64,000 bases of DNA. Origin: Spirodela intermedia (lineage: Eukaryota; Streptophyta; Magnoliopsida; Alismatales; Araceae). A model generated the notes under the pieces. It was not told where the DNA came from. It did no database searches and worked only from the letters and a program-made list of their open reading frames with translations. Below, in pieces: positions 53,515 through 64,000 of the stretch (its first letter is position 1; every line of letters begins with the position of its first letter). The DNA is taken from contig LR746264.1 in assembly GCA_902729315.2 (NCBI GenBank), forward strand, positions 7,347,878 through 7,411,877, given 5' to 3'. The position numbers and the translations under genes were made by a program.

Positions 53515-56090
53515 GGACTCCGAATACAGGACGAGATGACGACAGGGGGATAAAAATGAAATGAGGGGCACAAGCGAATCCTTCTCTAATTCACCGGGAC
53601 GAGGGTCCAGTTGTGGGAGGAGAGGAGCGCGGGCATACGAAGGAGATCTGTTTTGGTGATCAAAGCGAGACTCTCGCAGCAGCCCCTGGACGACCTCGTC
53701 TACTGGCTCCCCGATTTCCGCTTACTCCAGAGATAGCTTAGCCTCGAGATCCCAGAGCAGTCGCCGGATCGGAAGATCGTAGTAGAGGCGGGGACGTGAT
53801 CTGAGCCGGGCGACCGCTTGAGCCGCAGCATCGAGCTGGAGGATCATTACAAACAACTTGGTTGTGACCATCATGCTAAGGTGCTTCGCCAGCTCACTCC
53901 TTTGGCTACCACCGTCGTCCTATTCTCGGCAGACGGATGGGAGAGAGACACCGGAAATGACCAGCGTTGTCAAGGGGTGTCCGCATGTGGAAACTGGGGG
54001 AATCCTTGAGAAAAGAGAGAAGGGTTCCTGAGGGGAATCCTTGTGAGATTGACCATTGCAAACTGGTGCGTTTCAATTGGGCTTTGCCTACTATCACGGT
54101 CGTAAGGACCATGACCCCTTATTTATACACAAGAGGTGGTTTGCCTCTGTGTTTTTTTCTAATTTAGCCTATCATAAAATTAAAATAAAACCTGATCTCT
54201 ACACATTTATATTTATGTTCATACTTACGAGAGAGAGGCTGTAATCTGAAATACTTAAACTGAAATAAATCACTTTAAGTAGGATTAACTAAATGATAAC
54301 CCCATAAGATATAATTCATTTATAATTGTCTATATTAAGATTAATTTCAACATTACCAATTACTACAGTTGGGCTAATAATCATCGCCACGATGGACTTA
54401 TTGAGTTTACCATACTCATCTACCCAATCAAGTCTACCACGCCTTTGCCACACGGCAATGCTTCGTGACAGCCTGTTGTTCTCTTTCTGATTAATTAATT
54501 GTTGTCACTAGAATCATCGATAATAGCTATAGTCTTGTATGGAATAATCTGACTTAAAGATGTATGTAGTAAAATGACAACCCATCTGGAGCCAATTGTT
54601 GCGTGGATATTTGGCAGATCACTACCTGATCTCTGGATGGGAGCTTCCATGAGAAATTAATGGGCATCTCAATCAAGGGGCAGTTAGTGTTAGGGAGTGT
54701 GGCAAATGGTAACTTCCGAAAATGCCCACCTTCTTGATTTAATATCCTTCTCGATTTAATATCAACAGAAATCTCAACCAACTGTCAATTAGTATGGAAT
54801 TGTGTCTTGAATGCTGAAGGGTTCTAGAGTCAAACGTTAAATAAGGAGTCTACGGTAGCCGTTATGCGCACATAACGCGCTGTGAGCGTGACTTCCTATG
54901 AAATTGAGCATAGGGGCTATCCTCACCAGCCCTCTCGACCACTACTTTAAGGGGATGTGGGATCGGGGGCTTGGTGGTAGCGTAGAGGGGATATATTACT
55001 GACTAGAAGAGATGAAAGAAAGATAAGGAGGGCGGGATAGATAGAGAGGCATGAAGTGACGTTATTGAGCTTGCAGATTGGGTCACCGCTTTTGAGGAGC
55101 AGACTGGACACTGCCATAAGAATTTTTATTGACACGACTTAGCTTTGAAGGCCCAAGCCGGAAACACCCAGATGTTTATTCGTATAACTCGTCTCGACAA
55201 ACAATCATGCGTGATGATCGGAAGATCTCAGTGGGAAGAGCTTCTTGCTGCACGGGGGCGAGGCGCCGGGTGGCGGTCCAACTGGCGTCGGGGCTGGGAG
55301 AAGAAATAGATAACATTACAAGGATCGATGAAAATGATGTAGCAGTTGCAAGACGATGAACAGAGGAAAGAAAAAGAAAGTAGAGGAAAAAAGGGACCCA
55401 CTGAAGCACTGGTTGATCAAAGGGATCCTCGCCTTGCAGACACTGAAGAGCTTGAGGACCTTCCCCCCGTCGATACGGATGGGGAAGTTCTCTGGTTTGA
55501 AGTTGATGAGAAATCAGATGCATTTGGGTTGGTCTTTCAAGTACCTCTTTACACCCCTGCAGCACTCCTTGCTGGACTCCGTCTCGTTGCCCTGGGGATC
55601 CAGGTAGTCGATGCAGTTTAGAAGGTTATCCAAGAAAGCCGTGAAGCAGGGGTCATCAAGTGGACTGGGAGGCTCCGCGGGGTTGGAGGGAATCGTGGGC
55701 TGTTCCGTTGGCGGCCAGGTTAGGCCGTTGGAACTAGCCACGAGAAACACGAGCACCACAGGCAACTCCATCCGAGCCATCTTGAGAGCGGCCCCGGCGA
55801 CGCTCTCCTCTCCTCCCTTGTTGACCCGGTCTGGTTGGGACGTTCCAGTCTTTGAGAACGGCGACGGCAGCCGATGGGCTGGGCTTTTAATAGCTTCACC
55901 GGACTAACCCGGGAAGCTGCGGGCCCGATTTTGGGAACGATTCCCACACTGGCTGCGGGATGGCGGCGTTGCAAGGCCGGAGGTCGTTCGCCACTTGAGA
56001 CGGTAGTAAAGATCCCGCACCGGCTGATTCCCCAACTTGGAAAGGGAAGGAGCCCGTTTTCGTAGGACACGTCTCTGTCGACATCTCAAC
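53515..56090. repeat. Right arm of the ~2.5-kb inverted duplication
   Basis: Reverse-complement homologue of 40660-43110, including an LTPG copy on the minus strand. It abuts repeat copy B head to head, so that the first ~300 bases of this arm and copy B form a further short inverted repeat centred near 53512. Confidence 0.85.
55200..55780 (-). pseudogene. LTPG-like lipid-transfer gene, copy 5, nonsense mutation
   Basis: The minus strand reads MARMELPVVLVFLVASSNG and then the cysteine pattern DPCFTAF, LNCIDYL, KECCRGV, PKCI-stop. The TGA at 55514-55516 replaces the second cysteine of C-x-C. After the stop the frame continues in phase ('NFPIRIDGGKVLKLFSVCKA', 'INQC'), with a probable donor GTGGGT below 55402 and a second exon starting near 55293 ('PAPTPVGPPPGASPPC'). 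No GPI-anchor signal was recognised, as in its partner copy 3. The single lesion argues for recent inactivation. Confidence 0.8.
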
Positions 56091-57880
56091 TTGCTTCAGG
56101 CTAGATTTATGAATCTAGAACCAAGTATCAACAGCATTTGAGCCGTTAGACTCGAAAATCTAGTAGAGGATATCTAACACCCAGCAATCACCTATTGTAC
56201 CATATTTGGATAATGGAACTTGGAAAGACGTATCTCAAAATCGTAGTAAGATAAGAAAGCTGACTACTTATTAATTATGTATACCTTGTGCTAAACACTC
56301 AAATCATCCATGCTAAGTTGAATTTCTTATTACTTGCCTTGGAACTATTGGTATCAGATTAGTAAAAAAATCATTTATTCACATTCCCTCTTGATTACTT
56401 ATCGTCCTTTTCTAAGATAGTGTAATATTATAATTTTTTAAATTTTATTTGGATGATTTTAATGAAAGATTGGCTGTAAGAGGATGCTAGTTGACTTGTA
56501 ATTTATGATAAAATTTAACAATTATCTAAACCAAGAAATAAAAACTATCATAATTAAACATATTTAGGTAATTAAAAATACACTACTTTTATCATATAGT
56601 CTTACACATTGATGTTTATGAAAGCATAACTAAATGGCATCTTTAAAAATTGTTGCTTTCATGAATGAATCATGGACCTTACTGGTAAACCACCTCCACT
56701 TCCTTCATAAGACTTCATCCTAAGAACATAGTGGACATTTTAGTGAACTCACATTTAGTAGTAAATTGTGTCTTTAGTGTAGAAGGGATAGCCACTCTAA
56801 CAAGGATTTCAATGGTGAAAAATACTCCAAAATTAATAAAAAGATGAGTTTTGAATCTCAGCATTGGGTAAGTGATAATAAGGTCATTCAAAAAAAATTG
56901 AAGACCGGGTCCTTGGTATTTAGGTTGGAGCCCACCAAACCTTCTAAGGTGCTAGATAGCCACAACACCATGAACCATTCATACAAAACTTTACTTTGTG
57001 TTAGATTTAAAGGTCCAAACCCAAGCGAAGAATTTTTTTGTCTGAGAGAAGATCAAGCATACTCAACTCATGGACAACCTTAGTGATGGCCTCCCTTGCA
57101 CCAGCGTCAATTGGTCCATAAAACACAAACTAGAAGATGCCATACTCAATTTCCCCATGGATTATCTCATTGCAAGGTGGCAATTTTGAATAATACCTAA
57201 AGCTGCCGATTTCACTATTTCTCAATGTGACGGTTGGTGGTTCCTCTGGACTTTGACAGGAGATCTGGAAAAAGACGAAACATACCACCATGAGAGAAAT
57301 TAACAAAAAAGTCTCATGCACAACCTTCTGCATTAAGAAATTTGAACCATGCCAATTGCAGTCTACGCTTCATGACTTGGTCCTCGCCACTCTCAATCAA
57401 TGTTTCCTCATCCGTAAACTAACACGTAGCAAAATACTTAAAATAGAAATGGTAAATGCTCTACATATTTATAGACAAGTCGGAATGTATACGGTTGCCA
57501 AACTAAGTCTGCCTGATTCCATATCAAAGAGTGATTCTAAATTTTCCTGCTGCTATGACTGAAAAATTAAATTCTCACAGTAAATTGAAAACACTTCAAA
57601 TTGTAGTGAATTTCCTGTTTCTGTAATCAAATTTTAGTTCAATAATTATAAATGATAACATCCTATGTATGAGGATTTGTAACATATTTTCTATAAAAAT
57701 AGTGTGGCCATGTCTAATGCATACATGGAACTTTGCATAATTCAGATATATTTCTTTTGGTCCATTGGAGAGGGCATCCGAATGCGATATTTCTTAAAAA
57801 GATATTCGTCACTCATTATTTTTCTCTTGTGAACTAATTTCACGCATTCAATGTTAGAGAGTATTTTATCGCTCCCGGTG
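56091..57880. other. AT-rich intergenic region
   Basis: No exon or repeat boundary was identified. Around 57790-57870 short matches to the AT-rich duplications occur ('gaactaatttcacgcattcaatg' is the reverse complement of sequence near 50815-50840), so part of this is another fragment of that family in inverted orientation. Confidence 0.45.
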
Positions 57881-58331
57881 GGGACGATGGAGGGATCTGC
57901 CGCGGACTTCAGATCTTTCTAGGATAAGGATCTAACTGAGAAATGGCACCTAGGTGGAGGCGAGCCGCCGGGGAAGGGAGCCGGACTTCGGCATTTGGAT
58001 TCAGCGGCGGTCGGAGCGGCGGCGCCGCAGGGACCTCCGTGTCGCCGCCGCTGCGGCTGGAGTTGGCCGGCCTCTTGGGGGGTTCTTCCGCGAGTGGGTG
58101 GCAGGGAGGCGCTATCGTGGCGGTCCCAGTTGATGCTGAAGGCCAGGAGGTACTTGCGCCTGCGAGTGTAGGCGTTCTGTGGCTTTGCGAGGTCCTTGGT
58201 CGAGGACGAGGAGACCTCCGTGCGGCTGGTGAATGATCTGGATTTCCCCGCGTAGAACTTGGAGATGCCGCGCCTGCAAGCTCAAGAAGGTCTTTGCTGT
58301 CGTGAATCGGCAACATCAACATCGAGAACCA
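57881..58331. other. GC-rich segment interrupted by the Copia element
   Basis: Strong GC richness from about 57940, with long open frames on both strands that have biased Arg/Pro/Gly composition and no recognisable family. It continues at 62635 after the retrotransposon. It may be the internal part of an older element or a gene fragment; I cannot tell which. Confidence 0.4.
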
Positions 58332-58614
58332 TGTTGTGAACGGGAGCCTTGCACGTGGCTCCCCCCCCCCCCCCCTATTGTGAGGTAATGCGGGATTTCC
58401 AGCATAACGCACGGTGCTGGCCAGTTTTGGCCAGCTAGTTATTTCTTACGGTTATTCCTTTCCCCCCTTTGTTTTCTTATTTAAAGAGGGCTGTAAGAGA
58501 TTTTCAATAGCGAGAAAGTTTTCCTTGTTCCTCCTGCTGTTTTTCCTGTGACTCGTGAGGTGATCTCGCCGGCGACGTCTTAACTGCCGTCGTCTCTCCG
58601 GCGAGTTTCTGACA
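58332..58614 (+). repeat. 5' LTR of the Copia element
   Basis: 283 bases from TG to CA, with a 15-base C-run at 58361-58375 and a 'cttatttaaag' TATA-like site near 58478-58488. The reverse complement of its 3' half carries a spurious Arg-rich open frame. Confidence 0.93.
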
Positions 58615-58616
58615 AG

Positions 58617-58628
58617 TGGTATCAGAGC
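58617..58628 (+). other. Primer-binding site (initiator-Met tRNA)
   Basis: TGGTATCAGAGC two bases after the 5' LTR, the standard site for minus-strand priming in plant Copia elements. Confidence 0.93.
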
Positions 58629-58704
58629 TCCTAGGTTGCGGGCCGGGACTCGATCGCGGCAAGGTACAGCCGTTGGAATCGAGAACGCGCAATCGAGACG
58701 CGCT

Positions 58705-59424
58705 ATGGCAGGAGGAAAGGACGGCGTGGTCCAGAGAGTGATTCGTGAGGTGAGCGCCGGGACCGAGTTCCCAATGCTCACCAAGACCAACTACTCCGAC
58801 TGGGCACTGCTCATGAAGGTCAAGCTCAGAGCCCGGTTGCTCTGGACCGCCATTGAGAAAGGGGGCGTCGAACGCCACAAAGACATGCAGGCGCTCGACG
58901 CGCTCTGCAGCGCCGTGCCGCCGGAAATGTGGCCGGTGATCGCGAACAAGGAGACGGCCAAGGAGGCCTGGGAGGCTATCGCCACCATGCGGATCGGCGA
59001 GGACAGCGTAAAGAAGACGTCGGCTCAGAACTTGCGGCGGCAGTTCGACTCGGCGAAGTTCAAGGAGGGAGAGTCTGTTGAGGACTACGCGCTGCGTCTC
59101 AACAGCATGGCGTCGACTCTCACCACCCTCGGCGACAAGGTCAAAGAGACGCAGGTAGTGGAGAAGATAATCCGCAGTGTTCCCCAGCGTTTCAGGCAGA
59201 TCGTGGTCGCGATCACGATGCTGCTCGACGTGTCGACGCTCACCGTCGCGGATTTGACGCGTCGGCTCAAGGCGGCGGAGGATGCCTTCGAGGAACCGCC
59301 ATCGGCTATGCACCACGACGGCAAGCTGTACCTGACCGAGGAAGAGTGGGACGCACGGCGGAGGAAGCGTGATGCTGAGAAAACTGGTGGTGGAGGTAGC
59401 AGCAGCGTGACACACCGTGGCAGA

Positions 59425-59466
<42 letters not shown>

Positions 59467-62336
59467 CGTGGCAGCGACAAGGGCTCGTCATCAGGCGGCC
59501 TGACGGGCAACTCAGGCCGGCCCAGCGGTGATGAGTGCAGGAGATGCGGGAAGCTGGGCCACTGGGCCCGCGAGTGCCGCTCGAAGCCCAAGAAAGAGCA
59601 GGCCCACGTCGTCCAGAATGAGGAGGAGACCTCGCTCCTTCTCGTGAAGTCAACGACGGCCATATCGACGGCGCCGCCACCAACCTCCACTCCACCACGT
59701 TTTGCTGCGACTCCGTAGGTAGAGGATCGGCTCCGGCGTGCAAGCCCACCGCCGCCGGGAGCAAAAGGGGTCCCCGTCAATGGAGGGACCGCCAAAGAAG
59801 AGAAGAAGCCTGGCGCCCAAACCCAGATCCATCTGCGGGAAGAGAAGGTGTTCGCCCACCTTGAAGAGGAGGAGCTGCGTGATGAGGAGGCGTGGGTCGT
59901 GGACACGGGTGCCACGAACCACATGTCGGGTTCCCGTACGGCTTTCACCAAGCTGGACACAGAGGTACTTGGGACGGTGCGGTTCGGCAACGACTCGGTG
60001 GCGCAGATCGAAGGCCGGGGGGCAATCGCGTTCCTGTGCAAGAACGGCGAGCACCGGTCCTTCGCGGGGGTGTATTACATTCCCTGACTGACGACGAACA
60101 TCGTCAGCGTCGGCCAACTTGATGAGGCCGGGTACCATATCGACATCGAGAAGGGGGCGATGAAGATCCATGAGCCAGGTGGATGGCTCCTGGCGAAGGT
60201 CATGCGCGGAGAGAACCGGCTGTACATTCTCCACGCCAAGCTGGTTCGGCAGGTGTGCCTGGAGGTGCGGGCAGTCGCTTGGAAATGGCACGCGCGCCTC
60301 GGCCATGTCAACATGACCGCGCTGCGGAAGATGGCTCGGGAGGAGCTGGTGCGCGGGTTGCCGGCGGTTGGTCAGGTGGACCAGCTGTGTGAGGCGTGTC
60401 TCGCTGGCAAGCAGCAGCGGTCGCCGTTCCCCCAGCAGGGAGAGTACCGGGCGCGGCGTGTTCTGGAGCTGGTGCACAGCGACCTCTGTGGTCCGATTGC
60501 GCCGGAAACGTCAAAAGGCAGCAAGTATTCCGTGCTGCTCGTGGATGATCGAAGTAGGTACATGTGGGTGGCCATGCTGCATTCAAAGGACCGTGCTGCG
60601 GTGGCCATCAAGGAGATCAAGGCTCGGGCAGAAGGCGAGTCAGGACTGAAGCTGGGAGCGCTCCGTACTGATCGGGGCGGCGAATTCACCTCACATGAGT
60701 TCGCGGAGTACTGCGCGGGAGAAGGTATTCATCGTCAACACACGGCGCCATACAGCCCGCATCAGAATGGCATCGTCGAGCGCAGGAACGGCACGGTGGT
60801 AGCAACCGCGAGGAGCATGCTCAAGGCAAAGGGGCTGCTGGGCTGGTTTTGGGGTGAGGCAGTGGCAACTGCTGTATACATCCTGAACCGGTGTCCGACG
60901 AAGAGCGTGGACGGCATGACGCCTTTCGAGGTATGGCACGGGAAGAAGCCGGCGATGCACCATCTGAAGGTGTTCGGATGCATCGCCTACGTCCTGAACA
61001 CGACACCGCATCCCAGGAAACTGGAGGACCGCGGCCACAAGATGATCTTCATCGGCTACGAGTGCGGATCAAAGGCCTACCGTGCCTACGATCCCACCAC
61101 GAGGCGTGTCCATGTGACACGGGACGTGGTGTTCGACGAAAATGCCCACTGGGACTGGGGCAGCGGCGCGGAGCAAGGGGATGCGGGCAGCCACGACGAC
61201 ATGTTCACATTGGAGTATGCCGTCGGGAACCAGGTACCTCTGGAGCTCGATGGCGCCATCGAGGTACTTGATGATGATGCGCCGGGACCGGAGCCGATGT
61301 CGCCACCGTCCGTGCACTACAGTGGGGGAGCGGCGCCGATTGAAAATAGAGGAGAGGAGGTGGAGTTCGCCACTCCACCTAGTGTCCACATCGACCACCT
61401 GGATGTTAATCACGATGATGCGCCACTCCGGTTCCGCAAGATCGACAACATCGTTGGGCTGGCCTCGCCGCGTGGTCTCGCGTCGCGGGCGTTAATTGCA
61501 GAGGAGCTGCACGCTGTAAGTTCTGATGAGCCGGTCTCTTTTGCTGAAGCAGAGGGCCACCCGACCTGGAGGAAGGCTATGGAGGAGGAGATGGCGTCGA
61601 TCGAGTAGAACCGCACCTGGTCCCTGGTAGACCTCCCACATGGTCGCCGGGCGATCGGGTTGAAGTGGGTGTACAAGGTGAAGCGGGATGAAAACAGAGC
61701 CGTGGCGAAGTACAAGGCGCGCCTGGTGGTGAAGTGCTATGCGCATCGCCAGGGGATCGACTACGACGAGGTGTTCGCACCTGTGGCGCGGCTGGACACG
61801 GTGCGCCTTCTCATTGCTCTCGCGGCGCACGAGGGGTGGGAGGTGCACCACATGGATGTCAAGTTGGCGTTCTTGAATGGCGATCTCAAGGAAGAGGTGT
61901 ACGTGGAGCAGCCGGCCGGTTTCATCAGCACGGGCAACGAGCACAAGGTGTTTAAGCTGAAGAAGGCACTCTACGGCTTACATCAGGCGCCTAGGGCCTG
62001 GAACGCGAAGCTGGATGAAACGCTGCTGTCGTTCAGATTCAGGAGGAGTCCGTCGGAACATACCATCTACACCAGGCGGAACGGGGAGGCGTAGCTGGTG
62101 GTCGGGGTGTATGTCGATGACCTGGTGATCATCGGCGCCAGCTGCGACGACATCAAGCAGTTCAAAAAAGAGATGGCTGACGCATTCAAGATGAGCGACC
62201 TCGGCCTGCTTCGCTACTATCTTGGCATTGAAGTCAGGCAGAGCGCGGGGGGCACCTCAATCAGCCAAGGAGCCTACGCCACCAAGATTGGCCTCGTTGA
62301 TGTTCGTGGTAAGTACAGCAAGACTCAGGAGGAGAT
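58705..62336 (+). pseudogene. Copia gag-pol polyprotein, four in-frame stops, RNase H mostly deleted
   Basis: One reading frame with no frameshift. Gag starts at 58705 and has a UBN2-type domain, then an Arg-Gly repeat tract (about 59420-59470) and a CCHC knuckle (CRRCGKLGHWAREC, about 59536-59577). Protease is marked by VVDTGATNHMSG near 59900. Integrase has the zinc-finger region 'WHARLGHVNM' and the catalytic core HSDLCG, DRGGEF and NGIVERRN. RT has 'GLKWVYKVKRD', 'MDVKLAFLNG', 'KKALYGLHQAPRAW' and YVDD (62109-62120). Stops lie at 59716, 60085, 61606 and 62092. After 'YLGIEVRQS' the RT end and nearly all of RNase H are missing, and only a short C-terminal remnant (GLVDVRGK) precedes the LTR. 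Confidence 0.92.
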
Positions 62337-62629
62337 TGTTGTGAACGGGAGCCTTGCACGTGGCTTCCCCCCCCCTATTGTGAGGTAATGCGGAATTTGG
62401 TGATGCGGGATTTCCTGCATAACGCACGGTACTGGCCAGTTTTAGCCAGCTAGTTATTTCTTACGGTTATTCCTTTCCCCCCTTTGTTTTCTTATTTAAA
62501 GAGGGCTGTAAGAGTTTTTCAATAGCGAGAAAGTTTTCCTTGTTCCTCCTGCTGTTTTTCCTGTGACTCGTGAGGTGATCTCGCCGGCGACGTCTTAACT
62601 GCCGTCGTCTCTCCGGCGAGTTTCTGACA
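62337..62629 (+). repeat. 3' LTR of the Copia element
   Basis: 293 bases, collinear with the 5' LTR except for a shorter C-run and an extra 'gcggaatttggtgat' segment. It ends at ..CTGACA and is followed directly by the AACCA target duplication. Confidence 0.93.
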
Positions 62630-62721
62630 AACCAGGACTCTGGAGCCACGGATCAACGCGAAAATGCCTCCAAAACCTGAGATGAACAACGACGACACGA
62701 GAGATCGGGGAGCTAATTGAT

Positions 62722-63915
62722 GAGGCCGTCTGGGGGGTGGTGCGAGAGTCTCGCTTCGTCTGCTGAAACCGACATCCTAGGCATGCCTACATTCCTCTCA
62801 TCTTACAATAGCACCCTCTTCTTGGTGAATTAAAGAACTTGCTCGTCACAATAGCACCCTCTTAATTGACGGAGACATTAACTCTTGTCCTCATTAGTAT
62901 TTGGTTAAGCAAGGGGCATTCATTTTCTCCGTCTGTCGTCATCTCTTCCTATATTCAGACTCCCTATCGCGACTCTGGAGGGTCTCCCCTAGGGTGGATC
63001 CTTTCCAATTATGGAAAATCAACAAGGTGGCAAAGAAGCATGACCTATGATAATGCAAATGACGTCTCTTAAACGTTCAATGTAGATACTAGGAATATAT
63101 ATGACAAAAAATGTATGTTATTTGTCATTGACTAATGACGACAAGGGATCACACGTTGCCACATTTCTAAGGACATGAAAACTGTTTGATAGTGTAACCA
63201 TATCATACTGATTCCATCTAGAAAGAGTTAATAAATGAAAGAAGCTTACCTTGCGGTCAATTATTTGTACCTAAATAAGAAGCTTTCGTAGCTATTCGAG
63301 GACGTATAGATTTTGATTCAACATCATCCTCCTTTTCAGATGATTTGAAGCTGGTGCGAGCGTGAATATTTACTGTACACAGTTATCTTCTTTAAACTTG
63401 AAATTTAAAATAAGGCTTCTAAAAATCATGCCAAAATTCAACACTAGCTAGTTCAAGCTTGAGCATAGTTTGTCTCCAAATCTTGTATCCTTCCTGGTAA
63501 CACCCCCATTCTGGAGGGTGTTCCAAGGATGGAAGTCATAAGATGGATTTCGACGTCACAAGGTTTGAGTTGGATCCCAAATTTTCTTTAAGTGCAGTCA
63601 CCCCAGGTTAGTCTTAAAATGTTCGATCAGGGTTATGTTCCATCCAAAATGGCCGTAGTGACCTGATTGGTTACATGAACTTGGTGGTGATTGATTAATC
63701 CAATTTTTTTTGTTGGCATGACCCTGTAGTTATAAATTAAAGAACCCTGCATAAAAATGTATCCACATTAATTAGACCGTGGATATTGGAAATGAGGCAT
63801 TCATAAAAGTGTTAAGCAACCGACCAATGACGCTTATCGCTGGGTTTCTGGATTCAGAATGTTCGGCATGGAAGAAAGACAATTCCTCTTGGTTGGGCGA
63901 ATGCTAATGTGTGTA
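62722..63915 (+). repeat. Unnamed dispersed repeat, copy C
   Basis: The longest copy, collinear with A throughout, from 'gaggccgtctggggggtgg' to 'ctcttggttgggcgaatg'. No ORF of note. It begins about 90 bases after the Copia insertion, so the Copia element landed just beside or within a larger unit of which this is a part. Confidence 0.75.
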
Positions 63916-64000
63916 AACAAAACAGGAGGACGACAAGGTCGCTTTTATACCATGTTAACTAAAGAGAGAGAGAGGGAAAGACGGAGACAAGAGAGGGAGA
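63916..64000. other. Window edge
   Basis: Short unannotated tail ending in a GA-rich run. The reverse complement near 63945-63960 reads '..ttaacatggtataaaagc', resembling a mutated LTR-end plus primer site for an element extending leftward, but this is weak. Confidence 0.3.

Larger units (their letters stand above)
58332..62629 (+). mobile_element. Copia LTR retrotransposon with both LTRs and 5-bp target duplication
   Basis: 5' LTR 58332-58614 and 3' LTR 62337-62629 both begin TGTTGTGAAC and end TTTCTGACA. The flanking pentamers AACCA (58327-58331 and 62630-62634) are identical. The primer site TGGTATCAGAGC is at 58617-58628, and a purine-rich tract 'caggaggaga' precedes the 3' LTR. The internal region carries gag, protease, integrase and part of reverse transcriptase in Copia order. 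The LTRs differ by a C-run (15 versus 8), an extra ~14-base stretch in the 3' copy and few substitutions, suggesting fairly recent insertion. The element is not autonomous: it has four stop codons and an internal deletion. Confidence 0.95.

Noticed and set aside
53818-54244. Short plus-strand ORFs of 62-68 codons
   Set aside because: They lie inside the inverted-duplication arm, are not conserved as frames in the partner arm, and show no start context or motif.
57909-58412. 167-codon minus-strand open frame, Pro/Arg/Ser-rich
   Set aside because: Composition artefact of a GC-rich segment. It runs into the Copia LTR, so it cannot be an original gene, and no family motif is visible.
58504-61944. 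Several long minus-strand and shifted-frame ORFs across the Copia element
   Set aside because: Shadows of the GC-rich gag-pol frame; the plus-strand frame explains all domains.
63940-64000. LTR end with primer site on the minus strand at the window edge
   Set aside because: Two mismatches to the primer 12-mer, and the element would lie mostly in already explained sequence; too weak to call.

Overview
This window is nuclear DNA from a flowering plant. The genes are spliced, with GT-AG and a few GC-AG introns. Exon 1 sequences are GC-rich, CT/GA microsatellites are common, Copia retrotransposons carry initiator-Met tRNA primer sites, and there is a nuclear gene for organelle-targeted DNA gyrase A. 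GC-rich first exons beside AT-rich introns hint at a monocot, but I cannot name the species.

The left half (3-34 kb) is an ordinary single-copy gene neighbourhood. It holds a MATE/DTX efflux transporter (+, 8 exons, with a one-base frameshift), an ARF1-class small GTPase (+, 181 aa), the GyrA subunit of organellar DNA gyrase (-, 27 exons over 17 kb, 940 aa, one intron holding a Copia fragment), and a stand-alone homoserine dehydrogenase-family gene (+, 12 or 13 exons). ARF1 and GYRA converge tail to tail. GYRA and the homoserine dehydrogenase gene diverge from a ~520-bp shared promoter region. For ARF1, GYRA and the dehydrogenase every inferred splice junction keeps the reading frame, so those models are strong.

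The right half (34-56 kb) is a duplicated, decaying cluster of GPI-anchored non-specific lipid-transfer-like genes (LTPG; eight-cysteine fold, proline-rich linker, C-terminal hydrophobic anchor signal). Of six recognisable copies only the one at 49.7-50.35 kb looks fully intact. The one at 35.4-36.0 kb is open but lacks one of the eight cysteines. Two have frameshifts, one has a nonsense codon at a conserved cysteine and one lacks its 5' half. The cluster was built by large duplications: an AT-rich ~3.5-kb segment present at 36.6-40.0 and 45.6-49.4 kb and partly at 50.6-51.2 kb, and an inverted duplication with ~2.5-kb arms at 40.66-43.11 and 53.52-56.09 kb, each arm carrying an LTPG copy.

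The far right (52.8-64 kb) is repeat-rich. An unnamed ~1.1-kb dispersed repeat occurs at 42.9, 52.8 and 62.7 kb. A 4.3-kb Copia element (58332-62629) keeps both LTRs, the primer site, the polypurine tract and a perfect 5-bp target duplication. Its polyprotein has four in-frame stops and has lost the end of the RT and nearly all of RNase H. I saw no CRISPR array, rRNA, tRNA or clearly new biochemical system. The most unusual signals are the structure of the LTPG cluster and the odd divergence pattern between its two youngest copies.
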